Below, piece after piece: positions 26,485 to 34,366 of a stretch of DNA of 64,000 nucleotides. The notes under the pieces are model-generated. The model worked only from the letters and a program-made list of their open reading frames with translations, did no database searches and was not told the DNA's origin. A program made the position numbers and the translations under genes. Source of the DNA: Bacteroidia bacterium (GTDB lineage: Bacteria > Bacteroidota > Bacteroidia > Flavobacteriales_D > Sanyastnellaceae). Positions within the stretch are counted from its first letter, which is position 1; every line of letters starts with the position of its first letter. The stretch covers positions 1 to 64,000 of the forward strand of contig JAUICJ010000015.1 of the NCBI GenBank assembly GCA_030427925.1, given 5' to 3'.

Positions 26485-28618
26485 AGAGCGTCAGGAAATC
26501 GAGGACGTCCGTTGAACCGATCAGGGCGCTGTTGTCCAGGTCATACGGCCCCGTCCAAGCGTTCCCATAAGCGCCGAGCAGCAGCAACAGGTCATCGAGC
26601 GCCCGCATGCCATCGCCGTTGAAGTCGCCCTCGCAGTCCGCGCTGGGCAGGAACCCGTCGCCGCATTCCATGGCCCATTGTGGGAAGACGTACGATTCGG
26701 CTTTGCAGAATGCCGCTTCGGCCACTTCGATTCCGATTTGGCGTCCACGCCCATCGTCCATCGGCGGGTGAATGCCCCCCCACATCCTCGACAAGGCACT
26801 TTCGTTCGCCGCATCCTGGTAGGTCGCCCACTGCAAATCGAAGCTCTGCGAAGGCCCCTCTTCGAAAACGAGGAACTCGTTCTGCTCGATGTGCCAGGTG
26901 CCAAGCCCTCCCGGGAAGTAGTTGCTGCCCGTCAACTGCGTCAAGATCTCGGCAGCGGCTCGCGAGAACGTGGAATGCCCGCTCACGTAGCCGGCGAACG
27001 GTGGGGTCACAAAGGACGGGCGCTGGTAGGGCCACCAGTATTCGGCGAGGATCCAGCCCACGCCCGCTTCGTCGATGAGGGGAACCTCCACGTAGTCGGG
27101 GCCGCGCCACGTGTACAGCTTGATCTTGCCGATGTGTTCGCCGTTCAGGCCTTGAAGCGGGTCGCCCGCCTCGACCACTTCGATGTAGCCCGGGATGAGC
27201 GGAATGCCTTTGGGCGAGTAGTTGTCGAGGGACGGGTCGGTGCTTTGGCCTTGCCCGGCCATGTAGCGAATGGCGGACACTGGGCGGATGTAATCGTAGA
27301 ATCCCTTGACGCTCCACGTGGCCACCGCGCTGTCGTGCATCGCGCCTGCGAGCGTGAGGTAGGCTTTTACGGTGTATTCCAAATCCGGGATCACCGGCCC
27401 CTGTCCGCGCCACCGGTGATCGAAATCCGGGTAGTCCATGATTTCGTTCAACAGCGTGAACCAGTGTCCGGGGGGTGTTTCCGAATCCGGACCATCCGCC
27501 CAAAACTCCGCAATGGCCCGTGCGTAGTCGCCTCGGGGCACCATATTCGGTTCATACGGCTCGCCGGTCACGGGATTCATCGCGTGCCCAGGCGTCGTGT
27601 GCCCTCCTTCGAAGAATTCGTAAAACGTGGGGAAATCGGCCAGATCGGTCACGAAGCTCCCGTCCGTCCCCACTCCGTTGGGTGAAATGTCCCACATCAC
27701 CCCATCCGAAGGATCGAGGTGCGATTGCCAAACCGAAACCATCGAAAAGTTCCACTTGTACGGGTCGTCGATTCCCAAGCCGTTCACGGTGTCGATGTAC
27801 GCCGGCGCACCGGGGTCCTTCCAGACATGGAACGTGCACCCGTCCCGCTCCACGAATTCCAAATCGCTGGAATCCAATGCAAACGGCGTTACGCGGCCCC
27901 ATTCTGGCCCCACGAATGCGGGAACTTCGGTGGAGGCGTTGCCGCTTTGGTCAATGAACAACGTCAATTCGATGGCTTGCCAGTGGTCCGGATCGATGAT
28001 GTCGGGGTTGCCCGGCAGTTCCGGCTTGATGTTCGGGTTCACGGCTTCGTAGCAGATGGGCGCAAACCCATTCGCCTCGTTGGAGCCGTCGCTCATCCCC
28101 ATGGCAATGATGTGCTCGGCGATGTAGTTGCCCAAGGCCGCCGGTCCGTCCGTCGCGTAGTCGGTGGAGGTGAAGCTCGAAGGGTAGCCGTAGGCAGCCA
28201 TTTGGTCCTCGATGTTGGCCATGGTCAAATCCCCGTCCGGCGAATCCGCAAACCGGTGGATCATGATGCGGTAAACCGCGTAGCTCATGGCCTCCTCCTG
28301 AGCGGCCTGAACGCCTTCGGGGGTGTCCGGGATCGCGAGCTGGGCGGGGTCGAAAGGGCAGGTGTAGTTGCCGAAGGTTTGGCCTAGGAAAAACGGAACC
28401 GCGGGCCCATCGTCGTAGGCGACCCACGCATCGTACATCGCGATGGAAGTGTGCAGCAAGTTCCGCGCATGAACCGTCGGCCGTGCGAAATCATTCCGAA
28501 TGCCTTCTAGCACCTGCTCGTTCCACGTGTGCGCCACGTTCATCTCTTGCGTGAGGCCCATTGCAGGCAGGGAGCAGGCCAAAGCGAGGCCCGCAGCAAA
28601 TCGCGTCAAAAAGTTCAT
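26465..28618 (-). CDS. Secreted vanadium-dependent haloperoxidase-like PAP2 enzyme with dockerin-like C terminus
   Basis: The 717-residue protein has a signal peptide and a long all-helical PAP2-superfamily domain. The vanadate or phosphate pocket is complete: K-x6-RP at Lys438, Arg445 and Pro446, SGH with His548, and S-R-x5-H with Arg611 and His617. Enzymes of this family oxidise halides with peroxide or act as phosphatases; which applies here is not decidable by eye. The last 60 residues contain two EF-hand-like segments (GDFNGDGMRALDDLLLLLG, then DLDNSA...STDVLDFLTLF) instead of a T9SS tail. A TAAATTCG box (minus, 28645-28638) precedes it. Confidence 0.9.
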   Translation of the reverse strand: MNFLTRFAAGLALACSLPAMGLTQEMNVAHTWNEQVLEGIRNDFARPTVHARNLLHTSIAMYDAWVAYDDGPAVPFFLGQTFGNYTCPFDPAQLAIPDTPEGVQAAQEEAMSYAVYRIMIHRFADSPDGDLTMANIEDQMAAYGYPSSFTSTDYATDGPAALGNYIAEHIIAMGMSDGSNEANGFAPICYEAVNPNIKPELPGNPDIIDPDHWQAIELTLFIDQSGNASTEVPAFVGPEWGRVTPFALDSSDLEFVERDGCTFHVWKDPGAPAYIDTVNGLGIDDPYKWNFSMVSVWQSHLDPSDGVMWDISPNGVGTDGSFVTDLADFPTFYEFFEGGHTTPGHAMNPVTGEPYEPNMVPRGDYARAIAEFWADGPDSETPPGHWFTLLNEIMDYPDFDHRWRGQGPVIPDLEYTVKAYLTLAGAMHDSAVATWSVKGFYDYIRPVSAIRYMAGQGQSTDPSLDNYSPKGIPLIPGYIEVVEAGDPLQGLNGEHIGKIKLYTWRGPDYVEVPLIDEAGVGWILAEYWWPYQRPSFVTPPFAGYVSGHSTFSRAAAEILTQLTGSNYFPGGLGTWHIEQNEFLVFEEGPSQSFDLQWATYQDAANESALSRMWGGIHPPMDDGRGRQIGIEVAEAAFCKAESYVFPQWAMECGDGFLPSADCEGDFNGDGMRALDDLLLLLGAYGNAWTGPYDLDNSALIGSTDVLDFLTLFSSFCD

Positions 28619-28637
28619 GCCAGGATGGTTGGAGCTT

Positions 28638-28645
28638 CGAATTTA
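28638..28645 (-). promoter_or_regulatory. -7 box of the haloperoxidase gene
   Basis: TAAATTCG on the minus strand stands 19 bases before the haloperoxidase ATG and would give a leader of about 14 bases. Confidence 0.5.
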
Positions 28646-28699
28646 ACGCCTTCGGTTGAATCCGAGCGGGATTTGGGTCGGATTCCTAAATTCGCGGCC

Positions 28700-28999
28700 A
28701 TGAACAACAACGTTTTGACCATTCTCTTTTGCCTCGCCTTTGCGGGCATCGGATTCGCAATCGGCCGGGTGACCGCTCCGCATTCCTGCTCCATGCACCG
28801 CGGTGCGACCCGTGCGCACGTCCTGCACGATGAGGCGGTGGAGGTGATCGTTGCTGAAGCTTCGGATTCCGTAGTGGTCATTCCGGGCGGTGAAGTCACC
28901 TGGGTGCAAGACGGCGATGAAATCCGCGTCAACGTGGAGATCGAGGAGGACGGCGAAGGCCGCCGCATCATCGAACGCCGCGTCGTGGTGGAAGACTGA
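28700..28999 (+). CDS. Small single-pass membrane protein, function unknown
   Basis: The 99-residue product has one hydrophobic helix at its N terminus (LTILFCLAFAGIGFAIG) and a soluble, acidic, valine-rich domain ending in alternating Glu and Arg. I do not recognise a family. A TAAATTCG box lies five bases before the ATG, so the start at 28700 is favoured over upstream codons and the mRNA is probably leaderless. It is divergent from the haloperoxidase gene, and its 3' end abuts the remains of a pirin gene. Confidence 0.7.
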   Translation: MNNNVLTILFCLAFAGIGFAIGRVTAPHSCSMHRGATRAHVLHDEAVEVIVAEASDSVVVIPGGEVTWVQDGDEIRVNVEIEEDGEGRRIIERRVVVED

Positions 29000-29005
29000 A
29001 AACCA

Positions 29006-29587
29006 GCTTTCAACGAGGAACCCCATGCGCCCCGCTTGGTCGTCGCGGAGGTCGTCGTTGATTTCACGGGGTGCACGCATCACAAAAGGGCCGTGAGCGA
29101 CACGGGGCTCCGAGGGGGGCGCCGCTCAGGAACAGCACACGAGCAGGCTCGTCACACCGAAGCTGCAAGGCGTCATCGGTCGATGCGCCGTCCAGGACCA
29201 GCATCGCCTTGCCATCGGCAACCTGCCCATTGAGCGCGACGTGTGGCCGTTCCACTCGCCTTGCACGAGGGCGATGTCCCAGCCGCCTTCCTCCGCAAGG
29301 CGCACCTCGGGCCGCTCGCTGTGCACGATTCCCGCGCCGCTGTCCATCCATTGCGTGCCCCCTGCCCGCACCACGCGGTCGTTGCCGCGGCTGTTCTGGT
29401 GGCGGATCGCATCGGCATGGATGCACGGGACCGGTGAGAAGCCGCGGTGGTGGCCGACGCCCACTTCGAGTTGGTTTTGGCCACCATGCAACCCCCTCTG
29501 CCAATGGTGCACCAACAAAAACGGGCCGATGCGCTCCACTTCCCGTGCGGGGAGCGGCTGTTCAATCCAATGGTTGCCCATCAACAC
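29006..29587 (-). pseudogene. Pirin-family gene remnant with internal deletion and two frameshifts
   Basis: Three reading frames on the minus strand read through as a pirin. The N-terminal cupin (29587 to about 29248) shows WIEQPLPAREVERIGPFLLV, HHRGF and QWMDSGAGIVHSE. The frame then changes near 29245, and the C-terminal cupin follows (GKAMLVLDGASTDDALQLR, ARVLFLSGAPLG). The frame changes again in a run of six C residues near 29115, and the end reads GPFVMRAPREI, then QAGRMGF. About 100 residues between the two cupins are missing compared with normal pirins of about 280. Deletion plus two shifts points to decay. Sequencing error could explain only the homopolymer shift. Confidence 0.85.
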
Positions 29588-29672
29588 GCGGCGGGCAGGA
29601 ACTCATAAGATTTTTCGAGGCAAGCTGAGAACTTCAAACAGGAATTGCAGAATGCCAAACTCGTCGGCGCAT

Positions 29673-29680
29673 TATCTTTG
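29673..29680 (+). promoter_or_regulatory. -7 box of the lipoprotein gene at 29688
   Basis: TATCTTTG fits TAnnTTTG and stands seven bases before the ATG, so the transcript would have a leader of only a base or two. Confidence 0.6.
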
Positions 29681-29687
29681 AACACAA

Positions 29688-30167
29688 ATGTCACCCATGA
29701 ACCGTTCGACTTCCTTCCTTTTTGCAGCATTCGCTGCCGTTCCCCTCATGTTGTCCACAGGCTGCGGCTCCGGAGCAGAAACCGCTGATGGTTCGGCGCC
29801 CGAGGACGATGCCGCCGCTGCCGTCTGCGCTTGCATGCAGGAAAAGCAAAGCAAGTTGACGGGGGTGTTGGAACAACCCGGGACCGAAAACTGGACGGCT
29901 GAACAATGGACCAACGCCATTTCCTCAGAGGCGAGCCCGTGCATGCAATCCAAAGCCACTCCCCAAGAAGAACTGGCGGCCTCGAAGCTCGAAAAAGAAT
30001 GCCCTGGATACGAGGCCTATGCAGAAAAGGTCAAGGAGTTCAGCCAGCGACTCGCCTCGGCAAAAACCCAAGAGCGCGAGGAACAGGTTCAAGACATCCA
30101 GGAGCTGACCGGAGGCGGCGGTGCCCGTGATTTGCTCGATCAGTTGAGCAACAAGGGCAAGCAGTAA
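29688..30167 (+). CDS. Lipoprotein of unknown function
   Basis: The 159-residue product starts with a lipoprotein signal (LMLSTGC, Cys near residue 26) followed by an acidic linker. The mature part is helical and charged, with four cysteines in the first half (CACMQEKQ, PCMQSK, EKECPGY) and a glutamine- and glutamate-rich helix toward the C terminus. I do not recognise a family. An ATG three codons later is an alternative start. Convergent with xseB, with seven bases between. Confidence 0.78.
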   Translation: MSPMNRSTSFLFAAFAAVPLMLSTGCGSGAETADGSAPEDDAAAAVCACMQEKQSKLTGVLEQPGTENWTAEQWTNAISSEASPCMQSKATPQEELAASKLEKECPGYEAYAEKVKEFSQRLASAKTQEREEQVQDIQELTGGGGARDLLDQLSNKGKQ

Positions 30168-30174
30168 TTCGCCT

Positions 30175-30399
30175 TCATTCTTCCCCTTCTTCGCTGATTC
30201 CCAGCTGGTCGAGCAAGTCCTTGACCTCTTTTTCCGTGCCTTTCAAATGCTCCGAGCAATAGGCGAGCAGGACCGAGGAGCGGCGGATGTATTCCGTTAA
30301 AGAGTCCACGGAAACTTCCGGGGATTGGAGGGTTTGGACGATGTCGCGAAGCTCTTCAAAAGCCGCGTCGAAGGATTCGGGTGAAGGAGGAGTTGCCAT
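30175..30399 (-). CDS. xseB: Exodeoxyribonuclease VII small subunit
   Basis: XseB is the small subunit of the nuclease that degrades single-stranded DNA to oligonucleotides. The 74-residue protein has the family pattern SFDAAFEELRDIVQTLQS, then SVDSLTEYIRRS, then a final acidic helix. I use the ATG at 30399; a TTG two codons upstream would overlap the xseA stop. It directly follows xseA. Confidence 0.92.
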   Translation of the reverse strand: MATPPSPESFDAAFEELRDIVQTLQSPEVSVDSLTEYIRRSSVLLAYCSEHLKGTEKEVKDLLDQLGISEEGEE

Positions 30400-30401
30400 G
30401 T

Positions 30402-31805
30402 TCAAGTGCGTTCTGTAGGGGGAGTGGAAGCCACCACCTCGACTTCCAGCGCCCCGTTGTGCAGTTGCAACGTGAGCCGGTCACCGGGTTGGACAGCGTC
30501 GTGATCCGTGATGCTTTTCCCATCCTTACGGACAATTGCGAAGCCGCGTTTCAACGTGTGCTCTAATGCGTAGGCGTGAAGGGTCGAAGCGAATTGGGCC
30601 AAATGATCGGTGCGCAACCGCAGGAGGCGACCCGGTTCGAGGCGAACCACGCGTTCGGCTTGGGTCAATTCCGCCCGCGACGCATCGATTCGGCGACCAG
30701 CGGCGTGGGCAAGCGCTTCCCCGAGGTGTTGGAGGTCGTTGCGGCGCGAAGTCAGTTGGGTGTTCGCGGCGTGGCCAATGCGGTCGCGGTGATTTTCGAG
30801 GGCGTGCTGGCGGTTGCTCAGTTGCAGCCGCGCGTTGCTTCCAATGCGGTGGCGGAAGTCCAGGAGGTGTTGCTGACGCTGGCGCGTGTGGAAGTCGGCT
30901 TGGCGGGCTGCGGTTTGGGCCAAATCCAACACCTCCGCCCACGCCGCCGCACACCGCTCGACCCACCGGTTCGCACAATCCGTCGGCGTCTTGTGGGCAG
31001 TGTGCGCGACCAAATCCGCCACCACCGAATCGCTCTCGTGCCCGATTCCCGTCCAAACCGGCACCGCCGCCGCCGCAATGCGCCTGCACAAATTCAGGTC
31101 ATTGAAGCAGTCCAAATCGATTTTCGATCCGCCCCCACGAACCACCACGATGACGTCGGGTTTCCACGCCTCGGCCTGCGCGAGCGCCCGAATGAGGTCG
31201 GCAGGCGCCCCGTCTCCCTGAACCCGCGCAGCACAGACCTCCAACTGCATGCGCAGTCCATACGGGTTGCGCAACGCCACCGTACAAAAATCCCGAAACC
31301 CACTGGTTCCCGGCGATCCCACCAAGGCCACACGCTGCGGCACCCGGCTGAGCGGCAGCCGCCGATTCCATTTCGTTTCTCCCGAGGCGACGAGCTGCTT
31401 GATGGTGGCCTGCTTGCGCCGTTCGAGTTCGCCCAACATGAATCCGAGGTCGATCTTTTCGACGTGCAGGCTCAACCCGTGCACCTCATGGAAGGACACC
31501 CGTGCATGAAAGACGATTTCCGCCCCAGGGCGCAGCACTTGCGGCAAGTCGTCCCCGAGCTCTTCCTGAATGCGCAAGCCGTTGGCACGCCAAATCACGC
31601 CGCGCATCGCCGCCTGCTTCACGCCTTCGCTCTCGTCAATCAGGTCGAGGTAAACGTGGCCCCGGCCCAACGTGCCATTGACCTTCACGATTTCCGCTCG
31701 AACCATCCACACCCGGTTACCGGTCGCCCGATCCAACGCCGACTTGATCGACGTGGCCACCTGCCGCAGCGAGTAAATCTTCGGAGGAGAGGCGGTTTCG
31801 CTCAC
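30402..31805 (-). CDS. xseA: Exodeoxyribonuclease VII large subunit
   Basis: XseA is the catalytic subunit of exonuclease VII. The 467-residue protein has the N-terminal OB fold (RVWMVRAEIVKVNGTLGRGHVYLDL), the catalytic domain with VALVGSPGTSGFRDF, VVVRGGGSKIDLDCFND and WTGIGHESD, a long coiled-coil stretch, and a C-terminal RGFAIVRKDG segment. No ATG fits the start; a GTG at 31805 gives the expected N terminus and lies five bases after the upstream gene. The frame stays open far upstream, into that gene, but shows no homology there. Confidence 0.93.
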   Translation of the reverse strand: MSETASPPKIYSLRQVATSIKSALDRATGNRVWMVRAEIVKVNGTLGRGHVYLDLIDESEGVKQAAMRGVIWRANGLRIQEELGDDLPQVLRPGAEIVFHARVSFHEVHGLSLHVEKIDLGFMLGELERRKQATIKQLVASGETKWNRRLPLSRVPQRVALVGSPGTSGFRDFCTVALRNPYGLRMQLEVCAARVQGDGAPADLIRALAQAEAWKPDVIVVVRGGGSKIDLDCFNDLNLCRRIAAAAVPVWTGIGHESDSVVADLVAHTAHKTPTDCANRWVERCAAAWAEVLDLAQTAARQADFHTRQRQQHLLDFRHRIGSNARLQLSNRQHALENHRDRIGHAANTQLTSRRNDLQHLGEALAHAAGRRIDASRAELTQAERVVRLEPGRLLRLRTDHLAQFASTLHAYALEHTLKRGFAIVRKDGKSITDHDAVQPGDRLTLQLHNGALEVEVVASTPPTERT

Positions 31806-31810
31806 GGGCT

Positions 31811-32608
31811 TCAGGGATTCCAAATCCGCGCCACCCGGCCACCCTCGGCGGCGAACAGCACCAGTCCTGAGGGCAAGCTCGACACGTCCAGCCGGTTCAG
31901 GCCGGGCTGCAAGTTCCATGCTCCCAACAACTGCCCATTCACAGAAAAGGCCTGAAGGTGCTCTGCGGCATGCGTCGTCCACTCAAGCGCGCCCGAGCGC
32001 ACCGCGGGGGCGGCGTCTTCAAACCGGCAATCTGGACCGCAAATGGCCGTGGCAGCCCCTTCGGTGAAGGTCATGGAGCCGCCGGCAAACGAATCTCCTG
32101 CGGTGCCGCCGTTGCCGTTCGCCGCCAGCGATGCGTAATACACCGTGACGTCGCCGGACCCCGCGGCTGGAGCCGTCCAATCCACGGTGAACGTATTCGA
32201 CGCGCTCAAGTCGTTGTGTTCCACGATGTGCCGACCGCCCACGCTTTCGAGTTGGGCGTTCGCCGACGGGTTCGAGAAGGTGCCCGCATTGCTGTTGTCG
32301 GCCAAAAGGGCCGTGGCTTGCAGGCCGAAGCCGGAGGGTGAGTTGGAGGCGTTGACGGTGAACACGAGGCGCATGGTTTGGCCTGGCAAGTAGAAGATGA
32401 AGTCCGTGGCTTGCTCCAGATCCGTCAGCATCACCATCGGTTGGGGCGCGAAATTCCCGCCACTGTGGCATTGCGTGCACGCCGGCTGGCTGCCTGGAGC
32501 CCCGGTCCGATCTTTCCCCTGGTGTTCCGCTACTCCGGCGCTGTTCGCCATCAAGCCCAAGGCCAAAGCCGTGGTGCAACCAAGTCCGATGAAGCGCGTC
32601 TTTTTCAT
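31811..32608 (-). CDS. Exported choice-of-anchor V (reeler-like) protein with one CXXCH motif
   Basis: The 265-residue protein has a signal peptide and, early in the mature part, a single CTQCH motif (Cys44, Cys47, His48) typical of haem-c attachment. A reeler-like beta domain follows (about residues 55-195), as in choice-of-anchor V proteins. The C terminus (about 205-265) has the layout of a T9SS type A tail, with FSVNGQLLGAWN and LDVSSLPSGLVLF. It is probably surface exposed. Function is unknown; haem binding is inferred. It is the first gene of the xseAB unit. Confidence 0.82.
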   Translation of the reverse strand: MKKTRFIGLGCTTALALGLMANSAGVAEHQGKDRTGAPGSQPACTQCHSGGNFAPQPMVMLTDLEQATDFIFYLPGQTMRLVFTVNASNSPSGFGLQATALLADNSNAGTFSNPSANAQLESVGGRHIVEHNDLSASNTFTVDWTAPAAGSGDVTVYYASLAANGNGGTAGDSFAGGSMTFTEGAATAICGPDCRFEDAAPAVRSGALEWTTHAAEHLQAFSVNGQLLGAWNLQPGLNRLDVSSLPSGLVLFAAEGGRVARIWNP

Positions 32609-32667
32609 GTGTCGTGTTTGTTCGCGACAAGTTACAGAATGCACCCAATCCGACTTAATTTGGTCTC

Positions 32668-33456
32668 ATGAAAATGTTCCGTCGATTTGCAGTCGTGGCC
32701 TTGGCTGCGGCTTTGGCTCCTCAGGCGTTCGCCCAAAAAGTGGACGGCGAAGCCCCCGCTCAATTCGAGCAACTCGTAAAGGTGAACCTCCTGGATTTCG
32801 CCTTCGGTCAGTACACGGCGGTTTACGAACGCGTCATCGGTCCGTACACCTCCGTCGCGCTCAACCTCGGCGGCATCGGTTACTACGATTCCGCGGAATC
32901 GTACAGCATCGGCTCGTACTACGACGAATTCGGGTACTGGTACAATGCTCCGGCTGAAGTGGAAATGGAGGTCAGCGGTTGGGAATTGACGCCCGAAATC
33001 CGCCGTTACGGGTTCATCTTCGATGGCATGCCCGAGGGGCTCTATGCATCGGCGTTCGTTCAGTTGCGCGGGCTGAGCGCGGTGGTGGATGAGACCCTTG
33101 ATTTGGAGGAGATCAACTCCGAGGTCTACGGGTTGGACTACCCCTATGAAGTGGACCACACCTTGAATTTCTTCAGCTTCGGTGGCGGATTCAACTTGGG
33201 CTACCAATGGATGGCGGACAACGGCTTGGCCATTGACGCGTACTTCGGCCCGATGTTCCGCCGCGTGAGCCGTTCGATGGAGTTCGACAGCTTGCCTTCC
33301 TTGGTCGGGGAGGACGCGCAGGCGGTGGCTGAAGATGCCACGGAAGACCGGATGCGGAATGAGTATTGGTTGCAGCGTCCCTATTCCAATGACCTGTACA
33401 CCGGCCGCACGGGCCCCTGGGTGCGCGGCGGGATCTCGGTGGCGATTTCGTTTTAA
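32668..33456 (+). CDS. Outer-membrane beta-barrel protein (DUF3575-like)
   Basis: The 262-residue protein has a signal peptide ending AFAQ, alternating hydrophobic strands rich in Tyr, Gly and Phe, and a terminal aromatic residue (VAISF), as in small outer-membrane barrels. The start region VKVNLLDFAFGQYTAVYERVIGP resembles DUF3575 proteins of Bacteroidota. Its role is unknown. A near-consensus AATTTGG box lies four bases before the ATG. The stop overlaps the next gene's start (TAATG), so the three genes from here to 34306 form a coupled unit. Confidence 0.8.
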   Translation: MKMFRRFAVVALAAALAPQAFAQKVDGEAPAQFEQLVKVNLLDFAFGQYTAVYERVIGPYTSVALNLGGIGYYDSAESYSIGSYYDEFGYWYNAPAEVEMEVSGWELTPEIRRYGFIFDGMPEGLYASAFVQLRGLSAVVDETLDLEEINSEVYGLDYPYEVDHTLNFFSFGGGFNLGYQWMADNGLAIDAYFGPMFRRVSRSMEFDSLPSLVGEDAQAVAEDATEDRMRNEYWLQRPYSNDLYTGRTGPWVRGGISVAISF

Positions 33457-33935
33457 TGCGATTCGCTATTTTCGTAAGCATCCTGTTCGCGGCGTGCACC
33501 GCTCCGGAGGTCGTCAGGCCGGGGGAGGAGGAGGTGTTGGCCGTCATTGACCGGTGCTTCGAAGGGATGAGGACCCACGACGCGGCGTTGTTGGAGGCCT
33601 CGGTTCGTCCAGATGCCGTCATCACCCGCTTGCGGACCCGCGACGATGGCAGCGTGGACGCGTTCACCACCACCGGTGCTCAGTTCGTGGATGAAATTGG
33701 GAAGCCTGGCCCGGCTTACATCGAGCGCATTTGGAATCCGGAGGTGCTCATGGGACCGCGATTGGCCACCGTTCGAGCGCCGTACGATTTCTACGTGGAC
33801 ACCGTTTTCAGTCACTGCGGCATCGACCACTTCACCCTCGTGCGCGAAACGACGCGGTGGCGCATCCAAAGCATCGCGTACACCTTCGAAGCTTCGAATG
33901 AAGCGGACTGCACGGCACAATTTTCAAGCCCATGA
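33456..33935 (+). CDS. NTF2-like/SnoaL-type lipoprotein
   Basis: The 159-residue product starts with a lipoprotein signal (VSILFAACTAP; Cys14) and has an NTF2-like fold pattern: helix EEVLAVIDRCFEGMRTHDAALLEASVRP, then strands ending FTLVRETTRWRIQSIAY. Such domains bind small molecules or act as enzymes of the SnoaL or DUF4440 type. The exact role cannot be read. Its start shares one base with the stop of the beta-barrel gene and its stop overlaps the next start by four bases. Confidence 0.8.
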   Translation: MRFAIFVSILFAACTAPEVVRPGEEEVLAVIDRCFEGMRTHDAALLEASVRPDAVITRLRTRDDGSVDAFTTTGAQFVDEIGKPGPAYIERIWNPEVLMGPRLATVRAPYDFYVDTVFSHCGIDHFTLVRETTRWRIQSIAYTFEASNEADCTAQFSSP

Positions 33936-34306
33936 AACGAATCATTCGCTGGATCTTGATCGGCGTCATCGCCCTGGCGGCGGTGGGCGCTTGGTCCCTT
34001 TGGAATCAACCCCATACCGATTTCACGAAATTGGAGGCGGCCGCTCAACTGTCGGACGCCGAGGTGGTCGCGTCCTTCAATGGGGAGGCTTCGCCGTGGC
34101 TGAATCAGCCGATTGAAGTCACGGGGCAAGTGGTTTCGGCGACCGCGAATTCCCTGCTGCTGGATGCTGGCGTGATGTGCCACTGGTCGGAAGAGGTGCT
34201 GAAGGCTGGGGGGTTGGAGGGCCAAACCGTCACCGTGCACGGCCGCTTGGTCGGTTACGATGCGTTGTTTGGCGAGGCGCGTTTGGACCAATGCACGTTG
34301 CGCTAG
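33932..34306 (+). CDS. Membrane-anchored OB-fold protein (tRNA_anti-like)
   Basis: The 124-residue protein has one N-terminal membrane helix (IIRWILIGVIALAAVGAWSLW) and a small beta-rich domain: an EVVASFNGEASPW helix, then NQPIEVTGQVVSATANSLLLD, VMCHW, TVTVHGRLVGYDALFG and LDQCTL. This matches the OB-fold tRNA_anti-like family found in Bacteroidota. Function is unknown. It is the last gene of the coupled three-gene envelope unit. Confidence 0.78.
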   Translation: MKRIIRWILIGVIALAAVGAWSLWNQPHTDFTKLEAAAQLSDAEVVASFNGEASPWLNQPIEVTGQVVSATANSLLLDAGVMCHWSEEVLKAGGLEGQTVTVHGRLVGYDALFGEARLDQCTLR

Positions 34307-34342
34307 GGCCAAATCCTTCCGGCCCCGCCGCAACATTTAACG

Positions 34343-34350
34343 TACTTTCG
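34343..34350 (+). promoter_or_regulatory. -7 box of the surface protein gene
   Basis: TACTTTCG matches the TAnnTTTG/TTCG pattern and lies 16 bases before the ATG of the large surface protein. Confidence 0.5.
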
Positions 34351-34366
34351 TAGTCCATTCAAGGAG

